Source of the DNA: Protonemura montana
Lineage: Eukaryota > Arthropoda > Insecta > Plecoptera > Nemouridae
DNA: 64,000 nt
Assembly: GCA_947568835.1 (NCBI GenBank)
Contig: OX387612.1
Coordinates: forward strand, 6,324,001 to 6,388,000
Direction: 5' to 3'
Part shown: positions 24,685 to 35,299 of the stretch, piece after piece
Layout of the letters: each line of letters starts with the position of its first letter
How positions within the stretch are numbered: position 1 is the first letter of the stretch
Translations under genes and position numbers: made by a program
Notes under the pieces: generated by a model
Told to the model about the DNA's origin: nothing
The model's database searches: none
What the model saw: the letters and a program-made list of their open reading frames with translations, nothing else

Positions 24685-27600
24685 ATGGCTTCAACGGTGA
24701 GTACGCTTTTCAGTAAATATTTTCACATTTTGTTAAGAAATTGAAGTTTTATTGGATTTTTAATGGACTTTGTATTCATCTATGACATTGTTCGTGATCG
24801 TTGGTACTTTTAATTTTCTTTTTTATTATTTTTAAATACAGTTTTTCTCATTTTAAACCATTTTTTTTTTGTGTCAGTTTTGTTGGCAAATTTTATTTTC
24901 TGTTAAACGAAATAACAAACATAACCTCAGTACTTTTTCACTTTTTAAAAGCCGAAATTGTTTACTAAAGTTTCAGCTAAGTTTTTAATTTCTTTAAAAT
25001 TGCATTTAAAATCCGCGAAGATGTAAACAATCAAGCGAATATTTAATTATGTTTCTAAATGAGTTAAAAAATAAAGTCTCTTAATTTTCTGTTTTATTAA
25101 GACTTGATGGTAACTTATCAATTTTTGCTGAAACTCATTCGGTGACACCAACAAATTAACATATCTTAAAAATAATTCCTTACCACTTGTTAGTTAATTA
25201 CCCACCCTGTCAAAACCATTGTTTGCAATTCAAGCGAAAGTTTTCACAAACTTTTGATTGACTTCACGTCTGTGTCGAAGTCTAAGCGGGGTTGAAATTT
25301 CAAAGTTCAATCAATAAGTTGACGGAACGAAATTAATCAGTTTCCGTCGCAAATTTAATTAGTCGAACCCATTATCTGATGAGCACACATTTTTTTTATC
25401 AAATTATCGCTGATCTGACCCATCTTAGAGTAAATTAGATATTTCGTAACGGCCAAATCGAACAATCCGTTGCATACTATTTAGAAAACCATGTAAAGAA
25501 AATCATAATTTCACTAAAACGCTTTTTATCACAGAAATGAAACGGTGATTAAAAAAGTTGTGATAATATAGGTGTTTGTTTTAGGTAGAAAAAAATAAGG
25601 AAATGTTGAGAATAAGACAAGTCACTATAAGATGATTGAGAAATTATGACAATATAAGTGCCTTATGTATTAATTCATTAATGCATCATAATTATTAATA
25701 GTTAAAATCATTGAGTTTAAAGGTTTAAGTCAGAGGACCAGCGATAATATTAAAAATTCTGCTGAATAAACGAGCCGGCAATATGTGGTAATGTTAAATG
25801 CCACTCGATGGCGCCTGCGGTCAAGCTTTTCAATAAAATAATCACGTTGTTTATCAATATCAAAACATGCATTATAATCGTTGGGGTCAAATGCGAGTAA
25901 TCTGCGAGAAATAACGATTTTTTTTTAACTCTAAAAACGATAGTGACTCCACCTGGTAGATTCTTCATATTGGTCAGAGGTAAAGTAGTTATTTGGCGGC
26001 CATTTTCCACGATGAAAGAAGGGAAATTATATTTGGTGTTTGAATGCTTTGTCTGGGTTTACCATAAGACATAGAAATAGGGAAAGAAGTTGATTAAGTT
26101 TTTTGTTTTGCCAGACTCTTACAATCTTGGCAGTGCTGGCCGCAGTTGCGTTTGCGTCTGCGCAGTACCCCTACATGCTGTTCAACTTTGGGCAGCCAGC
26201 GCATTACGGGCAGCAGGCACAGTACGTGCAGCCGGCGCAGTACGTGCAGCCAGCTTCTTATGAGAACATCGCTGCGCATCACGCGTACAAGCAACACGGG
26301 TAATGGCGTAACACTGATTCTTAGGTGTTTTCCATGAATTTTCTAAACATTTTCCTCGGTGTTTTCCCGGAAATTTTCTGGAAAGTTTATATAAATATCT
26401 TAGGGTATTTTTCATGCATTTTTAAAGCTTTCCAGATATTTTCCATGAACTTCTCAGACATTTTCCCGATTTTTCCCAAGTATTTCTTAGGTTAATTTTC
26501 TAGATATGTCCATACATTTCCCAAAAATTTCTGAGTAATGTCTAAGAAATGTCGTATACAACTTTGCAGATATATTTTAGGACATCCCAGTAATTTTGTA
26601 GGCATTTTTCAGACCTTTTCCAACCATTTTCCAGACATTTTCCCGACATTTCCCCATCATTATTACAAAAATTTCCAGTTATTTTGTAGGTAGTTTCCTA
26701 GACATTTTCCAGAAATTTCCCAGGTATTTTTCAAGTATTTCTTAGACATTTTTCATCTCCTAGTTTTGCCAGTTAGCAGGAGACTTTTCAGACGTTATCA
26801 AAATAAACATTTAAAAGTATTTTTTGACTGTATTGCGAAATGAAATACAGAAGGGTCATTCCATATCAAGTGCCCACACTCAAAACCTTCACTATCTCAG
26901 AACTTGACGAAATTTTCAGGAGGGTTAGAACACCGGAAATAAAAAATCTCTTTTAAAGTTTTTTTCCATATGTCTAGCAGTTTGCCCGTGGCAGGGGATG
27001 GAAAAATAAAATATTTTACTTTTTGCCCCGCACGGCCATTCACTATATTCACTCTAGCGTTTGAACAAATAAACTTAAAACAATGGGATTAGTTCTAAAA
27101 TGATAATCGTGCTTTCATTAACAAGAAAAAATGCATAAATTGCTTACTTATCAAGTTTAGGGGTAGAAAAAATCCACCCTTAAATTTCAACCCTTAATAA
27201 CTCGAGAAGTAATATTTTTTTTTTTTTTTGTTTTGTTGTGAAGCATCTCCTGTCTATTATCTTTCCATGAAAAAAAAATTAATCATTAACAGCCGTATGA
27301 TCAGAAGTTATGAGATTTTTATTGTATAAATGTGTGTGCATTTAGTTGTGTTTCTGCAAGTCTGTTAGCATGGTCCATGCAAATCACCCGTAAATTGATA
27401 GATTATATAATTTTTCAGTTTAAAAATTGTGTGTAAGTACTACAAAGATTCTTTTTACTCACTCATTTCTTCGTTTCACTCTGACCTATCACTCTGGCTT
27501 CTTCGAACAACGGCGAGGAGGAGAACACCCGCGTGGCTACTGAGTGCTCAGACACGGGTACGAAGCAATGCAGTTTTTGCGTGCCGGGAATTGGCCGGGA

Positions 27601-30600
27601 TGACGCAAATCGTGTGGCTAGCACCTGTTCTGTGTCTTGGTGCTCCTCAATAGTTCCGAATGTGAAGTTGATGGTCGGGATGGCTTCGACCGCCCAATCG
27701 AAGAGTTGCCGGGGTGTTATTATTTGCGACTCGTAGGGGCGCTGAAGACTCGCCCGCGCTGCCAGCCGCTTGACCGTCCCTCCGACGCCGTCGCAGGCGC
27801 TCTTCCCATGTGACGTCGCCGTGAAATGCCACTCCACGTCGGCCCCAAAGTCTCTTTGATAGTGGCACAAGTTGGCAAAATTTTTCCTATTTTTATATTG
27901 CGAGGCTGCCCCATCAGAAAAATAGAACATCTTCTTTATGGTCTGAAATTTATTGTGCAAAAAGCTCACGAGTTTTTTTATGAATAGATGCACTGCGACA
28001 GTGTTGTGGATCAAACTCTCGGAAATTACAACAAAGCTGATGTGGCGCTCTTCCCCGCCCTCTTTGTAATATGCCACGAAGGGGTGGATGGTGGCGGACG
28101 CATTGTTCCAGTGGAACCCCTGGGCCTCGTCTTGTAGCACGAACGCATAGTTTTCGGCAAAATCACAGATCACCAAAAACTCGCCGGGCAGGAGACCGCA
28201 CTTGATGTCCGATTGGTGCGAAGATTGTTTTTTAGCAATAAAAGAGTGGCGGCACAGAGCAACTAATTTTGCACAACAACTGTCCACGAATTCCTCGGAT
28301 GAATCGATGTGCGTTTGCAGGGTGCATCGGTCGGTGCTCTCCCACTGCTTGTAGATAACATTGTCCACCATTTCGTCGTCCAGCAGTTGCGTGAGGCGCT
28401 CCTTTAACGGCTCGATGCCCGGGCACTCCTCACACTCGCCTAGATGGCATTCGGGGAGGGGACTGTCGCAGACCAACTGCTCAAGGCAGTCGTGGTAAGA
28501 TGTTATCGGATAAGATTGGTCCACTGTCAACTTCGTCAAGTCGGCACCGATGATCATTAGCTTGACGTTTTGGTGGATAGTGCACACGCACACCGAATGA
28601 GTCCCACTGGCACCAGGCAACACACAGTTCTTCGGCCGCAGCTCTGCAAATTTTGAAAATCCACTCTTTTATCCGACCGATGCACCCTGCAAACGCACAT
28701 CGATTCATCCGAGGAATTCGTGGACAGTTGTTGTGCAAAATTAGTTGCTCTGTGCCGCCACTCTTTTATTGCTAAAAAACAATCTTCGCACCAATCGGAC
28801 ATCAAGTGCGGTCTCCTGCCCGGCGAGTTTTTGGTGATCTGTGATTTTGCCGAAAACTATGCGTTCGTGCTACAAGACGAGGCCCAGGGGTTCCACTGGA
28901 ACAATGCGTCCGCCACCATCCACCCCTTCGTGGCATATTACAAAGAGGGCGGGGAAGAGCGCCACATCAGCTTTGTTGTAATTTCCGAGAGTTTGATCCA
29001 CAACACTGTCGCAGTGCATCTATTCATAAAAAAACTCGTGAGCTTTTTGCACAATAAATTTCAGACCATAAAGAAGATGTTCTATTTTTCTGATGGGGCA
29101 GCCTCGCAATATAAAAATAGGAAAAATTTTGCCAACTTGTGCCACTATCAAAGAGACTTTGGGGCCGACGTGGAGTGGCATTTCACGGCGACGTCACATG
29201 GGAAGAGCGCCTGCGACGGCGTCGGAGGGACGGTCAAGCGGCTGGCAGCGCGGGCGAGTCTTCAGCGCCCCTACGAGTCGCAAATAATAACACCCCGGCA
29301 ACTCTTCGATTGGGCGGTCGAAGCCATCCCGACCATCAACTTCACATTCGGAACTATTGAGGAGCACCAAGACACAGAACAGGTGCTAGCCACACGATTT
29401 GCGTCATCCCGGCCAATTCCCGGCACGCAAAAACTGCATTGCTTCGTACCCGTGTCTGAGCACTCAGTAGCCACGCGGGTGTTCTCCTCCTCGCCGTTGT
29501 TCGAAGAAGCCAGAGTGATAGGTCAGAGTGAAACGAAGAAATGAGTGAGTAAAAAGAATCTTTGTAGTACTTACACACAATTTTTAAACTGAAAAATTAT
29601 ATAATCTATCAATTTACGGGTGATTTGCATGGACCATGCTAACAGACTTGCAGAAACACAACTAAATGCACACACATTTATACAATAAAAATCTCATAAC
29701 TTCTGATCATACGGCTGTTAATGATTAATTTTTTTTTCATGGAAAGATAATAGACAGGAGATGCTTCACAACAAAACAAAAAAAAAAAAAAAATATTACT
29801 TCTCGAGTTATTAAGGGTTGAAATTTAAGGGTGGATTTTTTCTACCCCTAAACTTGATAAGTAAGCAATTTATGCATTTTTTCTTGTTAATGAAAGCACG
29901 ATTATCATTTTAGAACTAATCCCATTGTTTTAAGTTTATTTGTTCAAACGCTAGAGTGAATATAGTGAATGGCCGTGCGGGGCAAAAAGTAAAATATTTT
30001 ATTTTTCCATCCCCTGCCACGGGCAAACCGCTAGACATATGGAAAAAAACTTTAAAAGAGATTTTTTATTTCCGGTGTTCTAACCCTCCTGAAAATTTCG
30101 TCAAGTTCTGAGATAGTGAAGGTTTTGAGTGTGGGCACTTGATATGGAATGACCCAGAAATAACTACACGGGAAACACTTCTATTTAAAAAGATGTTTCT
30201 AGTGAGCATTCAAAACTAAAAGAAGTAAGCTTTACAAGTTTTATTGAAGGAAAAGTAACTTGAAAATTGGATGAGTTGGAAAATGTTCAGGTCACTTAAG
30301 ATGCGAGTTGAGCACACTGAGAGACGTTTATTAGATGAATTTCTTGGAAACAGGATAGAAATAAATATTTCGATGAAATCTGATTTAAATTGCAAACACT
30401 TGCCATGCGCGTTTGTTCAAGGCGATGACTTGATCTTGATATATTTTGGAAGCAAAAAAATCACACTAGTTTTACTAAAGTCGATCATTTTAAACCAGGA
30501 TTAACACAATTATGGGGCGAAAATACCTTTGTGATTTAATTTACCATCCAGGGAGTTCATACCTTTTTCAATACAGTTACAGCAGTCAATACAAGTTACA

Positions 30601-30971
30601 ACGGTTATTGATTTTTTTTACCAGCTGAAAGGCAAAAAACTTTTTCAGAACACGTTCAATATAATTCCCTGAAATGCTACACACTGAAAATCAATGGATT
30701 CCTCCACTAATCCAAGTATTACCAATTCGTTCAGTATTGTATTGTACAGTATTGTATTGAATTATATTTTTCCAGAGCGGTGGCCTACCCCGCAATGGGC
30801 TATGCTATGATGCCAGTAGCAATTCAGCCTTCTGAGGTGATGCCCTCGTTTGTACCCCAAGCCGTCATCCCGGGCAGTGAGAAGAAGTTTGGCAGCACAA
30901 TTACCAAGACTGTTACTTCGACAACTCTTGTCGGTACCGTTACGACAATCACCAAACACGTCATTGGTTAA
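24685..30971 (+). CDS. Small secreted protein, gene 1 (three exons)
   Basis: The coding exons are 24685-24696 (ATGGCTTCAACG|GTGAGT), 26115-26299 (ttttgccag|ACTC … CACGG|GTAATG, phase 2) and 30776-30971 (tttttccag|AGCG … GGTTAA). Joined, they encode 130 residues. Residues 1-20 are a signal peptide (MASTTLTILAVLAAVAFASA). The mature protein starts QYPYMLFNFGQP. It then has short QYVQPA repeats, a proline/valine-rich block (IQPSEVMPSFVPQAVIPG), a GSEKK turn and a Thr/Val-rich end (TVTTITKHVIG). It is likely secreted; a structural or matrix role is only a guess. A TATA box lies 55 bases upstream and AATAAA at 31126. Intron 2 is 4.5 kb because of the 3.3-kb palindromic transposon. A second candidate last exon lies at 32007. 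A paralogue follows at 33353. Confidence 0.8.
25720..26015 (+). repeat. Dispersed MITE-like family D, intact copy
   Basis: About 300 bp with both blocks: gtcagaggaccagcg and cactcgatggcgcctgcgg, then aaatgcgagtaatctgcgag and ggcggccattttcc. It lies in intron 1 of secreted-protein gene 1. Confidence 0.65.
26325..26790. repeat. Degenerate ttttcc-rich tandem repeat in intron
   Basis: About 460 bp of irregular near-repeats of the type cattttccagacattttcc, with spacings of roughly 11-25 bp. It lies in intron 2 just left of the palindromic transposon. Confidence 0.6.
27463..28670 (-). pseudogene. DDE-type transposase, longer copy (N-terminus missing)
   Basis: The frame is open from about 28670 to the stop at 27463 (about 402 codons). 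It begins inside the family (KFAELRPKNCVLPG) with no start codon, because the palindrome junction at 28672/28673 cuts off the 5' part. It has a VCVCTIHQNVKLM block, then cysteine pairs. The likely catalytic acidic residues are in LVICDFAENY, YFSDGAASQYKN and SACDGVGGTVKR. It ends in a lysine-rich tail. The centre of the palindrome is coding only for this copy. The frame has no stop or frameshift, which suggests recent activity of a full-length relative. Family assignment beyond DDE-like is by memory and uncertain. Confidence 0.75.
28673..29544 (+). pseudogene. DDE-type transposase, truncated inverted copy
   Basis: Identical at protein level to the C-terminal part of the minus-strand copy from DRCTLQTHIDSSEEF onward, ending at a stop at 29542-29544. 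The frame reads upstream only to a TGA at 28654-28656, and homology starts at the arm boundary (28673). It therefore lacks the N-terminal third and any natural start codon. Confidence 0.78.
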
Positions 30972-31125
30972 AAAAACACATTTTATTCAAAAATTTAAAC
31001 AATCAAGAACGACCGTTTTACAATGAAATTTAAGACTACAGTTAACATGTATATTTTTATATTGTTTTCATCACTTTACAATTTTTAACTGGATTTGCGA
31101 CATTGTTTTTCGCATTTTTAATAAT

Positions 31126-31131
31126 AATAAA
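31126..31131 (+). terminator. Polyadenylation signal after exon 3a
   Basis: AATAAA about 155 bases after the stop codon of secreted-protein gene 1. Confidence 0.5.
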
Positions 31132-31439
31132 TATTGTTATCAAATTGTTTCCGTATACAGAAAATGTGTTCTAATGAAAATGCAGCCAAACGCCTTCTCT
31201 CTTCCCAATCAAACATTTCCTAAACATTTTAGAACAAGAACACAGAAACTGTATCCAGGAAAATCAAACAAATGATCACCAATTTTCAAGTGACTTATTA
31301 GCTTCTTCTAAACTTCTAAATAAAGGTATAGTAGATATCTACAGGTAGACCTTTTTGAGAGGATGTTGAAGTATTTGACAAGTTTGGCGATCACCACGAA
31401 AAATTACAAAACCGTCGCGCTGATGTTAAAATTTCTTCC

Positions 31440-31925
31440 CGAAAAATGGACGCCAAATGACTTACTTACCGCGAAAAAAGTGAATGATGCAACAAGATGG
31501 AGTCACCGTCGTTTCAAGTGTAAAGAAATTAAATTTTGTTATTTCTCTCAGATTACTCGCAATTGAGACTGGTTTACGTTCAATATATCTGAATGTATGA
31601 AAACCTTAACGATTGATATAGATGATATTGTTAAGAGCACTAATACCCTCTCAAAAAGTGTTGCCCAAACGGGGACTCGGAACCCGATCTCCACCTATCG
31701 CGGCTGGATAGGGTCGAGTCCTCGTTTGGACATACATTTTTGAGAAGGTGCTTTTAATAATAAAAAAAAAAACCAGCGTCTTGCAAGCGTTTGCAATTTA
31801 AATCATATTTCACATAGATATACATGCATACAATTTTAAGTTGTAATTTTTAAATTATAGAGGTTTGTTAAAAAGGACGGCTGCAAGCGGCATCGGGTGG
31901 CACCTACCGTTACCATGCATTGCCG
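31440..31925 (-). repeat. Dispersed MITE-like family D, split by a tRNA-headed SINE
   Basis: The second block in complement is at about 31448-31572 (cgccaaatgacttacttacc, attactcgcaattgagactg) and the first block in complement at about 31870-31922 (gcggcatcgggtggcacc). The SINE at about 31640-31815 lies between. Confidence 0.55.
31640..31815 (-). repeat. tRNA-headed SINE, minus strand
   Basis: The tRNA-like block in complement (gcccaaacggggactcgg, cccgatctccacctatcgcg) is followed by ttttgagaaggtgcttttaa and the family tail cttgcaagcgtttgcaattt. Confidence 0.7.
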
Positions 31926-32006
31926 GATTGTTAAAATATCTTGCTCTTGAAATGATCTAGAATAGTAAATGTTATTAAATCTAATTGAAATTTCCAAATG
32001 TTTCAG

Positions 32007-32205
32007 GGGTGAGGCCCACCCAGGGATGGAATATGCCGCGATGCCCATGGTTCTGCAACCTTCGGAAGTGATGTACGCCTATGTACCCCAAGTGGTGGTA
32101 CCAGGCAACGAGAAAAAGTTGGGCTTTGGGGCTGGTAGATCGACGGTAACCACCACGGTTTGGATGACCCCAGTAACTACAATCACCCAGGTGGTGCGCC
32201 CCTAA
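32007..32205 (+). CDS. Alternative last exon of secreted-protein gene 1 (exon 3b)
   Basis: The acceptor tgtttcag precedes an exon whose first base completes the same split codon as exon 3a (phase 2), so exon 2 can splice to either. Using it gives a 131-residue protein. The exon encodes GEAHPGMEYAAMPMVLQPSE, then VMYAYVPQVVVPGNEKK and VTTITQVVRP. It matches exon 3a over most of its length (QPSEVM, VPQ, PG.EKK, TVTT). AATAAA lies at 32285. No first or second exon of its own was found between 30972 and 32006. That makes it either a mutually exclusive terminal exon or the surviving part of a tandem duplicate. Confidence 0.72.
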
Positions 32206-32284
32206 TTTCAAGACATGTTCAGCATGTTTGACTGTAAATTACGGTCGAAACTATTAAACTGTATCCTGTATTTGATTGTCATTA

Positions 32285-32290
32285 AATAAA
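32285..32290 (+). terminator. Polyadenylation signal after exon 3b
   Basis: AATAAA 80 bases after the stop codon at 32203-32205. Confidence 0.6.
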
Positions 32291-32469
32291 AGCAGGGAAG
32301 TAATTTTAATTACATAAATCTAGTGATCTTCGAAACCCTACTCTTTTCCATCTTCATTTGATCTACGTTCCTATTAAAAAAGTAAGTTTAAATTAAGTAA
32401 AGGTGTAGGTTCTGGGTCTTTGCAAGAACATACCGGCCAAGTGAATGATTTCTTTAAAGTGTTCTACGA

Positions 32470-32930
32470 CGGATTGGTCCACTGCCATGGTGAATAATTA
32501 AGTGATGTTGAGGATGATGATGAACCTAACCTAGCCTAGAAGGGAGGAGGGGAAACTCAGTGCCGACACGTAGTCTGTTCTGTCAAAGAGCACCAAGGAG
32601 CACCAGTTTCACGTCCCTTTCTAAGAACGGTAAAACGCGAACAACAGGATAACTCCACAAATCCATGCTGTCAAGAGGTTGATAAGCAAGGCAAGTGAAG
32701 TTGTTGTACTAAATTTCATCCTTTCAACTACCGAATAGAACTGGTCATGCGTTTGATGGTCTCTCACAAATATCTGACCCAACGCAGTGTTGCTTAACTT
32801 CGGTGATCTCACAGGAACCGGTGTTTCCAACACGCCAAAACAGTTCTGTGGTCACCCATGCAATACCTGATCCAGAGCAGTGTTGCTTAACTCCGGTGAT
32901 CTCATGAGAACCGGTCTTAATAGCACGCAA
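32470..32930 (-). repeat. 5S-headed SINE, minus strand, two heads
   Basis: Body complement (gaacctaacctagcctagaa) and two 5S head units in complement (gtgttgcttaacttcggtga and gtgttgcttaactccggtga). The poly-T-like tail end is diverged. Confidence 0.8.
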
Positions 32931-33293
32931 TATCTTTGGTATCAAACACATAAAAAACTAACAAACAAACTGAAATATAAAAGCAATAAAAGTGCCGGAG
33001 CTGGAGATAATATAACTGAAGATATTGCAAAACTACGACTTCGCTTACCAAAAGAAGGGCAAAAATATAAAATAGTGGTCCACTCTAAATTAGTCTGGTC
33101 GCGTTGCAAATCAAGAATGTAAATCAAGATGTTACTCTCCCTGACTTGTAACAAGAGAAAGATTTCTGGCTGTCGCTGTGAACCGTGAAAGATGGGACCA
33201 CTTGCACGAAGATTAGCATGCCCCTTGTGTGCTTTGCGGTCGTTGACAACGGAATACCGGTTTTTGGCCAAACTAAGGTTGGTTGAAGGTGGT

Positions 33294-33300
33294 TATATAA
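33294..33300 (+). promoter_or_regulatory. TATA box of secreted-protein gene 2
   Basis: tatataa 59 bases before the ATG at 33353, almost the same spacing as in gene 1. Confidence 0.65.
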
Positions 33301-33352
33301 ATGATGCGCGAGACAAAATTGCGCAACATTTTCACCAAATTAGAGCTGAGAG

Positions 33353-35082
33353 ATGGAACCAATCGTAAGTACAAGATTTTATTTTTTCAAATTTTTTTAA
33401 TAATTCTTATTTTTTACTTTTGTTAAGGAATTGAATTGCAGAAGAAGTACAGAAATAAGGTTATAAGGTTAATAAGGTTATCTTAGGTTAGATAAAGTAG
33501 AAGTGAGTCTAAAAACTATCATGCATGAATGTGTTTCTAACGACATTTGCTTTTTTTAGGTTTTTTCTTTAGTTCCTTTATATTAAAGTCTGGTCATTTC
33601 ACATATGGATAGAGTTGCAAAAATCGAGATATAAGACCAAAAAATACATAAATTGAAAACAATTGTGAGTTTGTTGCTCTTCAAAATCTCAGATTTTTTG
33701 AACTGCACTTAATTTCCATAGTTCCATCTTTCTGTACACAGATCGTTTCGGTGCAGGTTTTCCAGTGGTCCGTTAAGTGTGTAACAGGCCGTTAACTAAC
33801 GAAATAAATCTTCGGATTTATTGTTTCCAAGCAAATCAAAAATTAACCGACTGTTAGGTTATTAGCAAAGCACTTAACAACCGACCCTTAATCATTTAAC
33901 AAACTTAAGAATACAGATAACTGGAGAAACTTGTAGAAAAGACAGCAAACTATTGACTTAAATTGTCAATTTACTTAAAATATGTCATTTTTAATTTCAT
34001 TATAATAATATTATAATATATAATAATATAATATAATTCTTCATTAAAATTACTGACCTTGATGGACATGTATTCATTGGTAACAATTGCATAAGAAAGC
34101 TGTCTTCCGGAGCCTTTTTTCATAAGAAAATAGTCCTGAAGGAAAATTCTTATAAATCACTTACTTTGGGTTTAGGTTGGATTCATGAAAATGTAGCCCA
34201 GTAAATTGTTGGTTCCTTAAACACTGGAAGTCACCACAGTCAAGCTGTCAATTAGTTGGTATATCTTTCAAAACGTAACTGCTATGCATTCAATTTTAAT
34301 ATTTTCTTTCTTGAAATCTTTCAGATGTCGGCGATGCTGGTCGTGCTTTTGGTCGGCACCGTGGCGGCCGCCCCCCAACGACCTCTGCTCTTCTTTGACT
34401 TCCAGCAGCCCAACCAGTACTTCGTGCAAGACTTGAAGGCCAGGGACGCCTCAGGAAGTGGGTACGTTAGTCATGGGAGACCATTTTATTAAGCAGCTTC
34501 GGTTTAATTGATTGATAAGTGGGATTTAGCGACGCACTGTTTTGACAACGGGCTATGTAGCACTGGTCTGATGGCGTCGTTGAATAAGTGGGTGATGATG
34601 AAGACAATAGTTAGAAAAATGAAGGCTAGTAAGGAAAATTAGTATTTCACCGATAAGACGCCTACTCCTGTCAATGTGGATTTCCGGCTTAAAGTCCCGT
34701 CCGAAGGACGGTAAAACGGAAACCACAGGATTCCTCCAAAAATCCATGCTGCCAGAGGTTGATAAGCAATGTGAATAAAAAAAAAATATTTGAAATGGGT
34801 TTTGAATGGACAAAGGACAACTAAATTTCCCATTTAGTAAATTTTCTTACTTAGCATTCAAAACCTATTTCAAATAGTTTTTCTTAAAACTAGTGCTTAG
34901 GATAAATCAAGTAGACATGAGTCTACAAACCATCCTAATGTGAATAAGATTCCTTTATAACTTTCATCCCTCCAACCATTTTTTTATCGTGATTCTGTTT
35001 TAGGTTGATGTACTATGCGAGCCCGGTGGATCCTTTGCCTGGCTTCTTTATCAAGCCAATTGACTTGAAGAAATCACCATAA
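33353..35082 (+). CDS. Small secreted protein, gene 2 (paralogue of gene 1)
   Basis: The coding exons are 33353-33364 (ATGGAACCAATC|GTAAGT), 34325-34461 (ctttcag|ATGTCG … AGTGG|GTACG, phase 2) and 35004-35082 (ttttag|GTTG … CCATAA). Joined they encode 75 residues. Residues 1-20 are a signal peptide (MEPIMSAMLVVLLVGTVAAA). The mature protein starts PQRPLLFFDFQQPNQYFVQD and ends PIDLKKSP. It shares with gene 1 a four-codon first exon, a 20-residue signal peptide, the phase-2 second junction, an LFxFxQP start to the mature chain and a TATA box at the same distance, so the two arose by tandem duplication. AATAAA is at 35147. The last intron holds a SINE with a foldback element inside it. Function unknown. 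Confidence 0.8.
34505..34985 (-). repeat. 5S-headed SINE, minus, with nested foldback element
   Basis: It has tail complement (aattgattgataagtggga), body complement (cgtccgaaggacggtaaaac) and the end near aactttcatccctccaacc. It is split at 34777 by a foldback element and lies in intron 2 of secreted-protein gene 2. Confidence 0.8.
34778..34936 (+). mobile_element. Foldback element nested in SINE
   Basis: It is flanked by aatgtgaata on both sides (34768-34777 and 34937-34946), a 10-bp target duplication of SINE sequence. Arms and family end are typical. Confidence 0.85.
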
Positions 35083-35146
35083 ATGTCTTCAAAATTTGCT
35101 TATGGCTACGCTTAGCCGGAGAACTATAAGGCCAGGGAAATACTAA

Positions 35147-35152
35147 AATAAA
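35147..35152 (+). terminator. Polyadenylation signal of secreted-protein gene 2
   Basis: AATAAA 65 bases after the stop codon. Confidence 0.6.
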
Positions 35153-35299
35153 ATACCTGTAAAATCTCATTATTTCGTCAATAAATGTTATAACAATTAT
35201 TACTTGGACTCAATTAACATAAATTTAAGGCAGTTCAAATTTCTTTTTGTTCTCTACTCCTCTTTCTACATATCATCATCAATCTTCCCCCAATTAAAA

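Larger units (their letters stand above)
26853..30155. mobile_element. 3.3-kb near-perfect palindromic DNA transposon
   Basis: The left arm 26853-28334 and right arm 28673-30155 (1482 and 1483 bp) are inverse copies around a 338-bp centre. By eye I see one substitution (26979 against 30029) and one homopolymer difference (15 T against 16 A). Both ends read GGGTCATTCCATATCAAGTG inwards. The flanks repeat agaa (26849-26852 and 30156-30159), a 4-bp target duplication. Each arm carries the C-terminal part of a DDE-type transposase reading outward. A 4-bp duplication and these ends would fit the Sola superfamily, but I could not check this. The element sits in intron 2 of secreted-protein gene 1. 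Confidence 0.9.

Noticed and set aside
24364..24694. Minus-strand ORFs of 74 and 99 codons
   Set aside because: They overlap the promoter and first exon of the secreted-protein gene on the other strand and have no support.
28720..29544. Intact second transposase gene
   Set aside because: The apparent start is a GTG inside the domain; the N-terminal part is missing at the palindrome boundary.
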